In this document: in pieces, positions 43,489 through 51,577 of the stretch | Position numbering within the stretch: the first letter of the stretch is position 1 | Layout of the letters: every line of letters begins with the position of its first letter | NCBI GenBank assembly: GCA_937981955.1 | Contig: CALJNA010000051.1 | Span: forward strand, 1-51,577 | Length of the DNA: 51,577 nt | Direction of reading: 5' to 3' | Source: an uncultured Granulosicoccaceae bacterium | GTDB taxonomy: Bacteria > Pseudomonadota > Gammaproteobacteria > Granulosicoccales > Granulosicoccaceae | Program-made: the position numbers and the translations under genes | Notes under the pieces: model-generated | Seen by the model: the letters and a program-made list of their open reading frames with translations, nothing else | Told to the model about the DNA's origin: nothing | The model's database searches: none

Positions 43489-44682
43489 TTACAACCTGCT
43501 CGCGAAATCGTCAATACAAGTAACAATCTTGTTGCAAGCAATTTTTAGTTTTTCATCGTCCACGCACAACCCGACCCTGACCAAAGACGAGCCGGCGGGG
43601 CCAAAACCATCGCACGGCAACACCGCTACATGATAATCATTCAGCAGTTGCATGCTGAACTGGTGTGCCGAAATTTTCAGCTCTGAAACGTCAATCAGTA
43701 AGAACATACCTTGACCGGAATCGTGTAACTTCGCACCTTGCATCGATTGCAGGATTGGTTTGGCTAGCTGTCGTCGACGTTGGATTGTTTCTTTAACGAG
43801 AGTAGGTGTAGCTGAAGATTCATCTATGGCTGCTTGAGCAGCTTTCATGATGAACGGCGGTAATCCATAGTGCATACACATGGACAGTCGACTCATGTGC
43901 AGGGCAACCTGCTCGGGGGCAACCGCCCAACCAATACGCCAGCCCGTCATTCGGTGTGATTTTGATAAGCTGCACACGGTTATTAGAACGTCGTCAGCGC
44001 CATCGACAGCGTACGGCAGCTCTGACGAATTCACCGAAACAATGCCAAGATACACCGCATCCAGTATTAGCCAGATTTGTTTTTGAACACACAGTTTTAC
44101 TACCGTGGCAAAGTCTTCTGCGCTGTAACACATTCCCATTGGGTTATTTGGGGAATTAAGGACGATGGCGCGTGTTTGTTCTGTTACCGCTGCATTAATG
44201 TCGTCCGTATTTAACTGATAGTTGTGTGCTTTGGTAACCGGAACGCTAACAAGCTTGGCACCTGAGGCTGTGAACGTCGCTGCATAGGTTGTGTAGTACG
44301 GTTCTGAGACGATTACTTCGTCACCGGTTTCCAGCAGCACCTGAGCTGCTGCGAACAGAGCATTCTGCGCACCAGCATAGACCGTACAGTTATCGGCCGT
44401 TGCAGTTTGCCCGGTAAGTGTGGAGTGATACCGCGCAATGCTTTCAAGAAGTTCGGGTGTACCTTTTACGTCGGTATAGTGATGATCGCCTTGCTCCAGA
44501 CTGGCAATTGCAGTCTGTACAATAATATCGGGTGTGCATTCATCGGCTTCCTGCCCGATACTGAGCATGACAATATCCTCTCCGGCAGCAGCTCTCTTAC
44601 TGGCCAGCTCATGCACTTCCCACGGGTCGCCTTCGGCATCATCGTCGGGTTTGATTCGATCAACAAGAGAGGAATATTTCAT
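43489..44682 (-). CDS. PLP-dependent class I/II aminotransferase, possibly arginine:pyruvate type
   Basis: This protein has 397 residues from ATG 44682. Class I fold features are IVMLSIGQEADECTPDII (near the N-terminus), VYAGAQNALFAAAQVLLETG, NSPNNPMG, the PLP-binding Lys in SLSKSHRMTGWRIGWAV and the substrate-carboxylate Arg near the C-terminus (SLVRVGLC). SKSHRMTGWRIGW resembles AruH-type arginine:pyruvate transaminases, and the convergent genes encode a basic amino-acid importer. That makes arginine or ornithine a fair guess, not more. ATG 44682 fits the family N-terminus; the in-frame start at 44811 would overlap the upstream gene. Confidence 0.82.
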   Translation of the reverse strand: MKYSSLVDRIKPDDDAEGDPWEVHELASKRAAAGEDIVMLSIGQEADECTPDIIVQTAIASLEQGDHHYTDVKGTPELLESIARYHSTLTGQTATADNCTVYAGAQNALFAAAQVLLETGDEVIVSEPYYTTYAATFTASGAKLVSVPVTKAHNYQLNTDDINAAVTEQTRAIVLNSPNNPMGMCYSAEDFATVVKLCVQKQIWLILDAVYLGIVSVNSSELPYAVDGADDVLITVCSLSKSHRMTGWRIGWAVAPEQVALHMSRLSMCMHYGLPPFIMKAAQAAIDESSATPTLVKETIQRRRQLAKPILQSMQGAKLHDSGQGMFLLIDVSELKISAHQFSMQLLNDYHVAVLPCDGFGPAGSSLVRVGLCVDDEKLKIACNKIVTCIDDFASRL

Positions 44683-44690
44683 CCATCTGA

Positions 44691-45125
44691 TTATAGCGGT
44701 AGCCTTGCAGTTACGGGGTAGGTTGGCGACGCAAATTGAAGGGTGTTGACGACCGCCGTAATACTGTTGGCGGTTTGCCTCATCTGCTGATCTTTGTCGT
44801 TTTGCGGGCAAGTATTCGGATCGTTAACCAGAATACTTGTTAACGGATGTGGCGCTGCACATGTCCTGCTTGCCCCAGCCGGGTCTTGCGGTGCTGGTGG
44901 TTGCTCAACAGGTGGCAAGGAGTCGGCGGCCATAGCGGCTGATTCTGCGTTTGCCGGGTCCATTTGAAACAGTGCCAGAATTATCATACCGATCGCGAGG
45001 ACGGCAGGGATTAATTCGGAATTGTTTGCTTGATTGTTTTGCGCCTTTAGCCGGTTTAGTGACAAATTTTTAATTGTCTTGTGCTGTGCTTTGCGAAGAT
45101 TGTTGCTGTAATCGGTATGATGCAT
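44691..45125 (-). CDS. Small single-pass membrane protein, unknown
   Basis: This 144-residue predicted protein has a basic N-terminal region (about 1-37), one membrane segment (ELIPAVLAIGMIILALFQM, about 37-55) and a Pro-rich outer part (VEQPPAPQDP) with two cysteines. Its stop lies 8 bases before the aminotransferase start on the same strand, so they may be co-transcribed. It is divergent from the response-regulator gene at 45225. I recognise no family. Clean reading frame and placement support a real gene. Confidence 0.6.
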   Translation of the reverse strand: MHHTDYSNNLRKAQHKTIKNLSLNRLKAQNNQANNSELIPAVLAIGMIILALFQMDPANAESAAMAADSLPPVEQPPAPQDPAGASRTCAAPHPLTSILVNDPNTCPQNDKDQQMRQTANSITAVVNTLQFASPTYPVTARLPL

Positions 45126-45224
45126 GTCACGCTCTCTGAAGGTTTGTTTGATTCAATTAGACGCCTTGAAAGCGACGACACACTGACACCAAACAGGTGC
45201 AATCGAGAGCAATTCTGACGAATT

Positions 45225-45938
45225 ATGACAAGCAACGACCCAAACCGCACCATCGTGCTGGTGGAAGACGAACCAGCGCTGCGAGACAATTACCGTCTGG
45301 CCCTGGAAAAAGCCGGCTACTCAGTCCAGGATTTTGCGACTGCTGAGGCTGCGCTGACTGCGGTGAAGGCGCGCATGCCTGATCTGGCGATAATCGATAT
45401 TGGTCTTGGCAACGATAGCGAAGCAGGGTTCGCACTTTGTCAGGCCTTACGCGGGTTATCAGATCGATTGCCAATACTTTTTCTTACCGCAAGAGACAGT
45501 GAACTTGACGTAATATCCGGATTGCGATTGGGCGCTGATGACTATCTGACAAAAGATATCAGTCTTGCTCAAATTATTACGCGTGTAAACACATTACTTC
45601 GACGAGTCGATGTACTCAGTCAATCTGAAACGACATCGCTGCACAGTGTTGGTCCGTTGTCGATTGATCAGGAACGACTGCAAGCGACTTGGCGAGAACG
45701 GCCCGTTGATCTTACCGTTACTGAGTTCTGGCTTGTCGCCAGCCTTGCAAGCCAGCAAGGTCAGGTCAATAGCCGGCAGCAGCTTATGGATGCGGCTAAT
45801 GTTGTGCTTGATGATCAAACGATTACAGCACACGTTAAGCGCATCCGTAAAAAATTCCATGCTATTGATAGTGAGTTCAATTGTATTCAAACGGTGTACG
45901 GGCTTGGCTATCGATGGGTCGAAGGGCTGGACTATTAA
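45225..45938 (+). CDS. OmpR-family response regulator, PdsR-like
   Basis: This 237-residue regulator has a receiver domain (about 1-125) with acidic pair in VEDEPAL, phospho-acceptor Asp58 in IIDIGLG, FLTARDSELD and Lys in LTKDIS, plus a winged-helix DNA-binding domain (about 140-235) ending QTVYGLGYRWV. IDIGLG, ARDSELDVISGLRLGADDY and LTKDISL recall PdsR, the regulator of the proteobacterial dedicated sortase system. No sortase gene lies in this window. The sensor kinase gene follows by 15 bases. Confidence 0.85.
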   Translation: MTSNDPNRTIVLVEDEPALRDNYRLALEKAGYSVQDFATAEAALTAVKARMPDLAIIDIGLGNDSEAGFALCQALRGLSDRLPILFLTARDSELDVISGLRLGADDYLTKDISLAQIITRVNTLLRRVDVLSQSETTSLHSVGPLSIDQERLQATWRERPVDLTVTEFWLVASLASQQGQVNSRQQLMDAANVVLDDQTITAHVKRIRKKFHAIDSEFNCIQTVYGLGYRWVEGLDY

Positions 45939-45953
45939 CCCGCGGCCTCATTA

Positions 45954-48116
45954 GTGAATCTACGCACACAAATGTTACTGGCTGGTGCACTGACTTTGGC
46001 GGTGCCAATTATTGGTTGGCAAAGTGTCAAACAGCTGGATTGGTCGTTACGACAAACACGTGTGGATGCACAATCTTTGAAGGTCGCCAATGCAAGGCTT
46101 GCGCTCGCAGAGTCAGATGAGCTTCGAGGCGTATTGCGGGCCAGTCGCACCCTGGCGGCCGATAACGATTTCTACGCTGAACACGCAAATTTCCCCCTGT
46201 TTGTTGATGGCTACGATGACGAGTGGCAAAACTTGCTCGCGCCGTCTTTCAACTTCGAGAATAACGAAGATGCCATGCGTTTGCGACTGGCTAATCGTCG
46301 TAACCGACTTTATCTCTTCGTTGATGTCACCGACTCATCAGTGACTTATCACAAGCCACCCGTACTTCGTACTGACTTGGGTGAAGGCGAAGCAAATGAT
46401 CCCCTGGCCTTACTCGTAAATGGCGATGCTATTGAGCTGCTGGTGTCTGATCCAACCGGTAAACCGGTACATGTAATTTTCCGATCTGAAGCGCCTGGAC
46501 CCGTCACGGGAGTAAACGGTTCAAAGAACGTCCGGTTTCGGGAAATTGGACGACGTATGAGTCAGTACAACGGCTTTTGGGCTGCAACCCAGCGTGGTTT
46601 TCAGCTTGAACTTAGTATTCCTTTACCACCTGCTTCATCGCCAATTGGTATTGCATTTGTCGATATAGACCAACAAGGTGAAACACGTGATAAGTGGCTT
46701 GGAAACATTGATCAAAACGGTTTAACTAGCGCTTTTTCAAATTTGAATTCCGATTCGACCACGGGCAATCTTTTTTACGCGTCACAAACGGCTGATAAGC
46801 GTCTGCTTCCGTGGGTGACACGTGGCACCCGCGCCCGTTTGTTTGACAGGCGAGGCCGGTTATTGTCTGACGTGAACTCTTTGTACGAAAAAACAGAAGA
46901 AGAATTTGAATATGATCCTGCTGAACGCGGTTTCTTTAATGCTGTGTTATTTCGCATCTTTGCTTATTTTGTTGCCGACACCGAGGTACGCGATCAACCG
47001 TTTGATCTGATGGATGGATTGCATTTACCACCGGAACACGTCGATGAACTTGCCGAGCGACAGGCTGAAACCAAGCATTACGTCACCAGTGAACGTGATT
47101 CAGTACTCGGCACACTGGTTGCAATAGGCGGTGAAGAACGCAATGGTTTTTTGCTGTTTGAATCTAATGAAGACCTCGCCTCGGCTTATTCGGCCAGTCG
47201 TGTTGCGCGACTGTTTAGCTTACTCACACTGGTGAGTTTATTGGCCGGCCTTGTGTTGTTAATCTATGCCAGCATATTATCCATGCGCATTCGCAGTCTG
47301 TCGAAACTGGCTACCAGAGCTGTAGCGGAAGATGGTCGGGTTCGCGGGTTGCCGCAAAGCGATGCCAAAGATGAGATTGGTGACTTATCGCGTAATTTAT
47401 CGTCACTTCTGGACCGCTCGGCAAACTACACGAAGTATCTGGAGGCACTGTCCAGCCGATTGTCGCATGAGCTTAGAACGCCGTTAAGTGTTGTAAAAAC
47501 ATCCATTGAAAACATGGACCGAAATAAACTGGACGCAGAAACTGTCACACTAATGGACCGCGCCAGTGGTGGCGCTGATCAGCTCGGCGCTATTATTCGT
47601 GCTCTGGTCGAGTCAACGAGACTCGAACAGACCGTGCAGCAGGCGCAAATGCAAGAGGTCGATTTACTGGAATGGTTTCGAGGCTCACTTGAACGCTACA
47701 AGCAGGTGTATTCCGATGTGAACATCACAGCGCGAGTAAAATACCCGAATGCACGCCCTGAACCTATTGTTGTTATAGCGGCACCAGAACTGCTGCAACA
47801 AGCATTCGATAAACTGGTTGATAACGCTGCAGGTTTCAGTGTTGATGCCGAAGTAACACTGCTGCTTGAAGCAACCACTTCGCACGGTCAGCCGATGGCC
47901 AGGTTAGCCGTGGCAAACAACGGCAGCCATATTCCGGAGGACCGACAAGCCCAGCTTTTCGACCCGATGTTTTCGGACAGAGGTCGTGACGATGGTGAGT
48001 TGCATCTGGGGCTTGGTTTGTACATTGTCAGAATGATTGCCGAAGCACATCATGGCAAGGCGTTTGTTCGAAACACCAGAAACGGTGTGCAGGTTGGACT
48101 GGTCATCCCTTACTGA
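45954..48116 (+). CDS. Membrane histidine kinase with CBM9-like sensor domain, PdsS-like
   Basis: This 720-residue sensor kinase has membrane segment 1 at about 6-24. A long periplasmic region follows (about 25-410), whose first part (FVDGYDDEWQNL, then LANRRNRLYLFVDVTDSS) looks like a CBM9/DOMON-type sugar-binding fold. Membrane segment 2 spans about 420-442, HAMP about 443-490, and HisKA has His505 in SHELRTPLS. A HATPase domain (about 600-720) has an N-box DKLVDNAAGFS and GLGLYIVRMIAEAH. It phosphorylates the regulator just upstream. The layout resembles PdsS. GTG 45954 is the start; residue 2 onward leads directly into the membrane segment. Confidence 0.87.
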   Translation: MNLRTQMLLAGALTLAVPIIGWQSVKQLDWSLRQTRVDAQSLKVANARLALAESDELRGVLRASRTLAADNDFYAEHANFPLFVDGYDDEWQNLLAPSFNFENNEDAMRLRLANRRNRLYLFVDVTDSSVTYHKPPVLRTDLGEGEANDPLALLVNGDAIELLVSDPTGKPVHVIFRSEAPGPVTGVNGSKNVRFREIGRRMSQYNGFWAATQRGFQLELSIPLPPASSPIGIAFVDIDQQGETRDKWLGNIDQNGLTSAFSNLNSDSTTGNLFYASQTADKRLLPWVTRGTRARLFDRRGRLLSDVNSLYEKTEEEFEYDPAERGFFNAVLFRIFAYFVADTEVRDQPFDLMDGLHLPPEHVDELAERQAETKHYVTSERDSVLGTLVAIGGEERNGFLLFESNEDLASAYSASRVARLFSLLTLVSLLAGLVLLIYASILSMRIRSLSKLATRAVAEDGRVRGLPQSDAKDEIGDLSRNLSSLLDRSANYTKYLEALSSRLSHELRTPLSVVKTSIENMDRNKLDAETVTLMDRASGGADQLGAIIRALVESTRLEQTVQQAQMQEVDLLEWFRGSLERYKQVYSDVNITARVKYPNARPEPIVVIAAPELLQQAFDKLVDNAAGFSVDAEVTLLLEATTSHGQPMARLAVANNGSHIPEDRQAQLFDPMFSDRGRDDGELHLGLGLYIVRMIAEAHHGKAFVRNTRNGVQVGLVIPY

Positions 48117-48173
48117 CCCCATCCTTAATGCGTGTTCGTACCGCAATATGTCTTGGTGTGAGACAATAGTCAC

Positions 48174-49109
48174 ATGACTGAACGCAAGACTATAGTTAGC
48201 GTAAAAGGGCTGACAAAAACATACGATAATGGCCATCAGGCTCTGAAGGGAATCGATCTGGATATCCAGGAAGGGGAGATTCTTGCCCTGCTGGGACCTA
48301 ACGGTGCTGGCAAAACTACCCTCATTTCAACCATCTGCGGCCTTGTTTCACCCAGCGATGGCTCGGTCAGTGTGGCCGGATTCGACATTATCAAAGATTT
48401 TCGAAAAACCCGAGAGCTGATCGGTCTGGTGCCGCAGGAACTCACATTGGGAGCATTTGACAAGGTAATCAACACCGTCTCTTTTAGTCGTGGGCTTTAT
48501 GGAAAGCCTGCGGATACGGCGCTGATTGATAACCTGCTCGATGAATTGTCACTGGGCGACAAGAAGCACAGTATGGTTCAGCAACTTTCCGGCGGAATGA
48601 AGCGTCGGGTTCTAATCGCAAAGGCTTTGTCCCACGAACCTCGGGTATTGTTTCTGGATGAACCTACAGCCGGAGTAGATGTTGAACTCAGAAAAGATAT
48701 GTGGGCCATAGTCGAACGCTTACGGCAAAGCGGGGTCACCATTATTCTGACAACACATTACATAGAAGAGGCTGAAGAGATTGCCGACCGTGTGGGCATT
48801 ATCAGTGGCGGTGAGTTACTCGAACTTGAAGAGAAGCAAATTCTAATGAGCAAGCTGGGAAAGAAGCGACTCGTTATTGAGTTGAAAAATCCTGTTGATG
48901 CATTGCCGGCTGAGTTGGACGAATACGGCTTAACGTTATCTGGAGATGGAACCAAACTCACCTATACCTTCGATGCCAGACAGGAACGTACCGGTATGAC
49001 AAGCTTGCTTAGCAATATTGCAACCGCGGGGCTCGTGGTAAAAGACCTGAATACACAACAAAGCTCTCTCGAAGATATCTTTGTCGATATTGTTGCCGCA
49101 GAAGCCTGA
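48174..49109 (+). CDS. ABC exporter ATP-binding subunit, YadG-like
   Basis: This 311-residue ATPase has Walker [11 protein letters not shown]-loop VPQE, signature LSGGMKRR, Walker [13 protein letters not shown] and H-loop [28 protein letters not shown] and [16 protein letters not shown] match YadG of E. coli closely. The C-terminal 80 residues are a typical regulatory tail ending in [10 protein letters not shown]. It pairs with the ABC-2 permease 10 bases downstream. The substrate is unknown. Confidence 0.9.
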   Translation: MTERKTIVSVKGLTKTYDNGHQALKGIDLDIQEGEILALLGPNGAGKTTLISTICGLVSPSDGSVSVAGFDIIKDFRKTRELIGLVPQELTLGAFDKVINTVSFSRGLYGKPADTALIDNLLDELSLGDKKHSMVQQLSGGMKRRVLIAKALSHEPRVLFLDEPTAGVDVELRKDMWAIVERLRQSGVTIILTTHYIEEAEEIADRVGIISGGELLELEEKQILMSKLGKKRLVIELKNPVDALPAELDEYGLTLSGDGTKLTYTFDARQERTGMTSLLSNIATAGLVVKDLNTQQSSLEDIFVDIVAAEA

Positions 49110-49119
49110 ATTTAACTCC

Positions 49120-49881
49120 ATGAATACTGAAGCTGTTAAAGCGATTTATAAAAATGAGATGCGACGAACGCGCAATACATTACTGCAAAGTATTGCAGCA
49201 CCGGTTATATCAACCGCGCTGTACTTTGTTGTGTTTGGGTCGGCTATCGGGTCTCGCATTGAATCGGTAGAAGGTGTTGCTTATGGCGCCTTTATCGTGC
49301 CCGGCTTGATGATGCTAAGTTTACTAACGCAAAGTATCTCCAATGCATCATTCGGTATATTCTTTCCAAAATTTACCGGCACAATTTATGAGGTTATGTC
49401 AGCTCCTGTTTCCTTTTTTGAAATTTTGCTTGGCTATGTCGGGGCTGCTGCAACGAAATCTTTTATTCTGGGTGTACTAATTCTTATTACCGCAACGTTC
49501 TTCGTCGATTTGCGAATTGCCCATCCATTCTGGATGATCGGATTTTTTCTACTTACTTGCGTAACGTTCAGCTTGTTCGGTTTCATTATCGGATTGTGGG
49601 CCGATAATTTTGAAAAACTGCAACTCATTCCTTCACTGATCATCACGCCATTGGTTTTTCTTGGTGGTAGTTTTTACTCTGTTGATATGCTCCCCGCGTT
49701 TTGGCAGAAAATTTCGTTACTTAATCCCGTGCTATATCTGATCAGTGGGTTCCGCTGGAGCTTTTTTGAAGTATCCGATGTGCAAGTGGGTATCAGTCTG
49801 TCGATGATTCTGCTGTTCTTACTCGTGTGCATTGCCATCGTTTGGGCGATGTTCAGAACTGGTTACAAACTAAAGCCCTAG
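49120..49881 (+). CDS. ABC-2 type permease, YadH-like
   Basis: This protein (253 residues from ATG 49120) has six membrane segments and the ABC-2 core: [45 protein letters not shown] and LSLLNP-like [16 protein letters not shown]. The size and motifs match YadH. ATG 49120 stands 10 bases after the ATPase stop; an in-frame TTG at 49081 overlaps the upstream gene and is rejected. The pair exports an unknown compound. Confidence 0.9.
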   Translation: MNTEAVKAIYKNEMRRTRNTLLQSIAAPVISTALYFVVFGSAIGSRIESVEGVAYGAFIVPGLMMLSLLTQSISNASFGIFFPKFTGTIYEVMSAPVSFFEILLGYVGAAATKSFILGVLILITATFFVDLRIAHPFWMIGFFLLTCVTFSLFGFIIGLWADNFEKLQLIPSLIITPLVFLGGSFYSVDMLPAFWQKISLLNPVLYLISGFRWSFFEVSDVQVGISLSMILLFLLVCIAIVWAMFRTGYKLKP

Positions 49882-50095
49882 ACAGACTTGTTGGCTCTTG
49901 CCGATTCTGCGCGTTTCATGCGTAAGCTGGTTCTCTGCAAGCGTGCGTGAAAATCAAGATCAGATCGCAAGACGCACACAATTAGCACTGCCCGCACTCT
50001 CCTGAGGCGCCAATTTGTCCAGTTTGGCGGCAATTTTGCAAATTTCTCAAGACGAGCGGTCCCATTTTACTGGTGGAAACAATGGAGAGATTCGA

Positions 50096-50401
50096 ATGAC
50101 AGACAAGCAACGTCGCCAGCTGATAACATTTTTTGGAGCAGGAACGGTCGCCATTCCACTTAGCGCTCTGGTTAGTACCCTGCCAGCTCACGCTGAAGAA
50201 GCGCCCATGGTAGATGAGCTCTCTATGGGTGCCAGAAACTGGGAATATATGGCTGTCTCTGACAAGCTTGAAAAGAACTGCAGCAAATGTGCATTATATC
50301 AAGGTGATGTTCACGAAGATGCAGGCCCTTGTCCACTGTTTCCACATATGCGCGTCAGTGCTGATGGTTGGTGTAATGCGTTCTCTCCAACGCCCAGCTG
50401 A
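50096..50401 (+). CDS. High-potential iron-sulfur protein (HiPIP), Tat-exported
   Basis: This 101-residue protein has a Tat-like signal (RRQLITFFGAGT, cleavage after AHA near residue 33). The mature part of about 70 residues has the HiPIP cysteine pattern: CSKC, then GPCPLFPHM, then DGWCNAF, so four Cys bind one [4Fe-4S]. HiPIPs carry electrons between cytochrome complexes in the periplasm. ATG 50096 follows GGAGAGA; an in-frame start at 50015 would precede the Tat motif by 27 residues. The upstream 214 bases hold nothing I can name. Confidence 0.92.
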   Translation: MTDKQRRQLITFFGAGTVAIPLSALVSTLPAHAEEAPMVDELSMGARNWEYMAVSDKLEKNCSKCALYQGDVHEDAGPCPLFPHMRVSADGWCNAFSPTPS

Positions 50402-50450
50402 TCGGCGCACTCATCAAAAACAGACTTGTAGAGTGGTGCTGATTGTCACA

Positions 50451-51131
50451 TCATACGACGTATCGTTCGTCAGTGTTACAGCTGTCGAAGAATATTTCTT
50501 TAAAAGATTCCACTTCGACCCGTTGTTCTGCAAAACGTCGTACTCCCGCTAGATATTTGATTTTCTGATCTTCGGGGTAGTTGGTCATAACATAATATGT
50601 ACCAGCCGGAGAAATCGATAAATTCCTTTTATCGAGTTCAGCGGAATCCAGAACGCGGCTAACATTTAGATAAATGAGAATCACGTGTCTACATTCGTAT
50701 TGCTCAATTCCCGTTATGGAATCTGTTTCTCGCTTACGACTGATTAAACTGTCGCTAAAAACGATCTTGGTTATTTCAGACCACTGGTAGTCATCGCGCA
50801 CCATACCGGAATGCGGTGCATGCGAAATTCCGTTTTTATCCATGGAAAAGAAAATGACATGTTCAGTCTCCTCACACGATGGATAACTTCTCCATTTTGC
50901 TATCAGTATCATAACTGCAAGCAGTACAACACTGATACTCACTGGAATTACTATCCAATTGGAATCAATGTTTGAGTTAACTAGAACAATCCATACTACT
51001 GCCCACAAGACAAAAAGCAGCGATAGGAAAAGTTTGCCGGTAAGGTAAGCGCTGGTGGTCTTAAACACCACCAGGTAGTTCTCATCAATCTCGATCTGTG
51101 CTTTCATGGGCTTAGTCGACCCGACCTTCAC
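50451..51131 (-). CDS. Two-segment membrane protein of unknown function
   Basis: This protein has 226 residues from GTG 51131, or 218 from ATG 51107. Two membrane segments (about 30-50 and 56-75; GKLFLSLLFVLWAVVWIVLV and WIVIPVSISVVLLAVMILIA) follow a short cytoplasmic lead. The rest is a soluble C-terminal domain with alternating hydrophobic residues and several cysteines. I recognise no family; the layout resembles PH-domain-like membrane proteins, but I cannot support that by motif. It converges on the HiPIP gene, 49 bases away. Confidence 0.6.
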   Translation of the reverse strand: MKVGSTKPMKAQIEIDENYLVVFKTTSAYLTGKLFLSLLFVLWAVVWIVLVNSNIDSNWIVIPVSISVVLLAVMILIAKWRSYPSCEETEHVIFFSMDKNGISHAPHSGMVRDDYQWSEITKIVFSDSLISRKRETDSITGIEQYECRHVILIYLNVSRVLDSAELDKRNLSISPAGTYYVMTNYPEDQKIKYLAGVRRFAEQRVEVESFKEIFFDSCNTDERYVV

Positions 51132-51527
51132 ACTCCCGACAATGCAGGATTCAGACCATGGTAGCTAACTCATCTACTCCAGTTGACAGTCCAAACTTAT
51201 ACTAGTAAGCAGCTCATATTACTGCTGCGAACAGTTCAGATTCTGATACCCGGTGAGTGCTGGTCATACAGTTAAATGACTCAGGTGGTTCAAACTTAGA
51301 AGTGCGTTTAATAACGCAGGCACATAAATCAAACTAATGGTGCCATCGAAAGAACTTATTGCTGTATATATCCTGTTGATTTCTGCAGAAGAAGTTCATT
51401 CACATACCATTCTCGTCAACTAATATGCGTCATACCATCTGAGCGTTTATGTCTGAAGATATATGGTAAATGCACAGTGAATTGTTCAAACTTAGTATCG
51501 TATAATGTTTGCTTTGGAGGAGTCACA
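51132..51527. other. Gene-free region with repeated TTCAAACTTA elements
   Basis: These 396 bases hold no credible gene. GTTCAAACTTAG occurs identically at 51288-51299 and 51484-51495, with a near copy GTCCAAACTTA at 51189-51199. A TATAAT box lies at 51501-51506, without a convincing -35, ahead of the gene that begins at 51528. The left part probably holds the promoter of the minus-strand gene ending at 51131. Confidence 0.6.
51501..51506 (+). promoter_or_regulatory. -10-like TATAAT before the last gene
   Basis: A perfect TATAAT lies 22 bases before the start codon at 51528, leaving only a short leader with the ribosome-binding site. No clear -35 is visible at 16-18 bases, so an activator may be needed. 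The repeat copy at 51484-51495 sits just upstream. Confidence 0.4.
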
Positions 51528-51577
51528 ATGGATCAGTATAACGATATGGTTTCCATGCAACCGAACATCGACGGATT
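51528..51577 (+). CDS. Start of an unidentified gene cut by the window edge
   Basis: ATG 51528 follows a strong GGAGG site (51516-51520) at ideal spacing. The frame stays open to the edge and reads MDQYNDMVSMQPNIDG. Sixteen residues are too few to name a family. The good ribosome-binding site and the TATAAT upstream support a true start. Confidence 0.7.
   Translation, partial: MDQYNDMVSMQPNIDG

Noticed and set aside
1..51577. Phage, insertion sequence, integrase, tRNA or rRNA genes
   Set aside because: I looked for transposase/integrase motifs, terminal repeats and tRNA-like folds and found none that I could support.

Overview
The window looks like chromosomal DNA of a free-living, probably marine, gammaproteobacterium. 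The evidence is the mix of families: a TTT-type carboxylate importer, an oxalyl-CoA/formyl-CoA pathway, a DUF1800/DUF1501 pair, a HiPIP, YadGH-like and HisJQMP-like ABC systems, and a two-component pair resembling the PdsR/PdsS regulators of marine proteobacteria. Base composition looks balanced and even throughout. I see no rRNA, tRNA, phage, insertion sequence or CRISPR array. Genus cannot be fixed from the sequence alone.

Layout. (1) 1-7.6 kb: a likely surface-polysaccharide locus. A repeat-rich outer-membrane protein, cut by the window edge, is followed by a five-gene operon: a receiver-PP2C phosphatase, a STAS antagonist, an RsbW-like kinase, a cellulose-synthase-like GT2 without a PilZ domain, and a DUF3131 protein. 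(2) 7.9-10.7 kb: a SulP anion transporter with STAS tail, a tandem universal stress protein and a YtoQ-like protein. (3) 11.2-29.5 kb: an oxalate/formate/C1 island, all on the plus strand. It holds a ketopantoate-reductase-like protein (candidate oxalyl-CoA reductase), a divergent SucC/SucD-like CoA ligase pair, TctC-TctB-TctA, a GntR/FCD regulator, oxalyl-CoA decarboxylase, formyl-CoA transferase, a stand-alone homologue of the 10-formyl-THF hydrolase domain of ALDH1L1, formate-THF ligase and a two-subunit NAD-linked formate dehydrogenase; folD follows about 5 kb later. (4) 29.9-36.2 kb: a secreted SASA-type esterase with FnIII domains, glucokinase, a small heat-shock protein, a lipoprotein, folD and a DUF4864 protein. 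(5) 36.3-40.1 kb: a DUF1800 protein carrying a CBM60-like insert, and its DUF1501 partner. (6) 40.3-44.7 kb: a basic-amino-acid ABC transporter with a convergent PLP aminotransferase. (7) 44.7-51.6 kb: a small membrane protein, a PdsR/PdsS-like two-component pair with a CBM9-like sensor domain, a YadGH-like ABC exporter, a HiPIP, an unknown membrane protein and the first codons of another gene.

How the parts fit. The island reads as a complete oxalate route. TTT import brings in the dicarboxylate. Activation to oxalyl-CoA could come from Frc, or from the SucCD-like ligase. Oxalyl-CoA then either decarboxylates to formyl-CoA (Oxc) or is reduced to glyoxylate (KPR-like enzyme). The C1 unit is oxidised by formate dehydrogenase or enters the folate pool through Fhs and FolD. 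The ALDH1L1-type formyltransferase/hydrolase sits exactly at the formyl-CoA/formate/formyl-THF branch point and is the most intriguing unassigned step. A 25-bp palindrome over the start of the ligase pair is a good candidate operator for the island's own GntR regulator.

The polysaccharide operon is the second point of interest. A complete phosphatase/antagonist/kinase partner switch is built into the same transcript as the glycosyltransferase, and the enzyme has no c-di-GMP-binding PilZ domain. This suggests control by partner switching.
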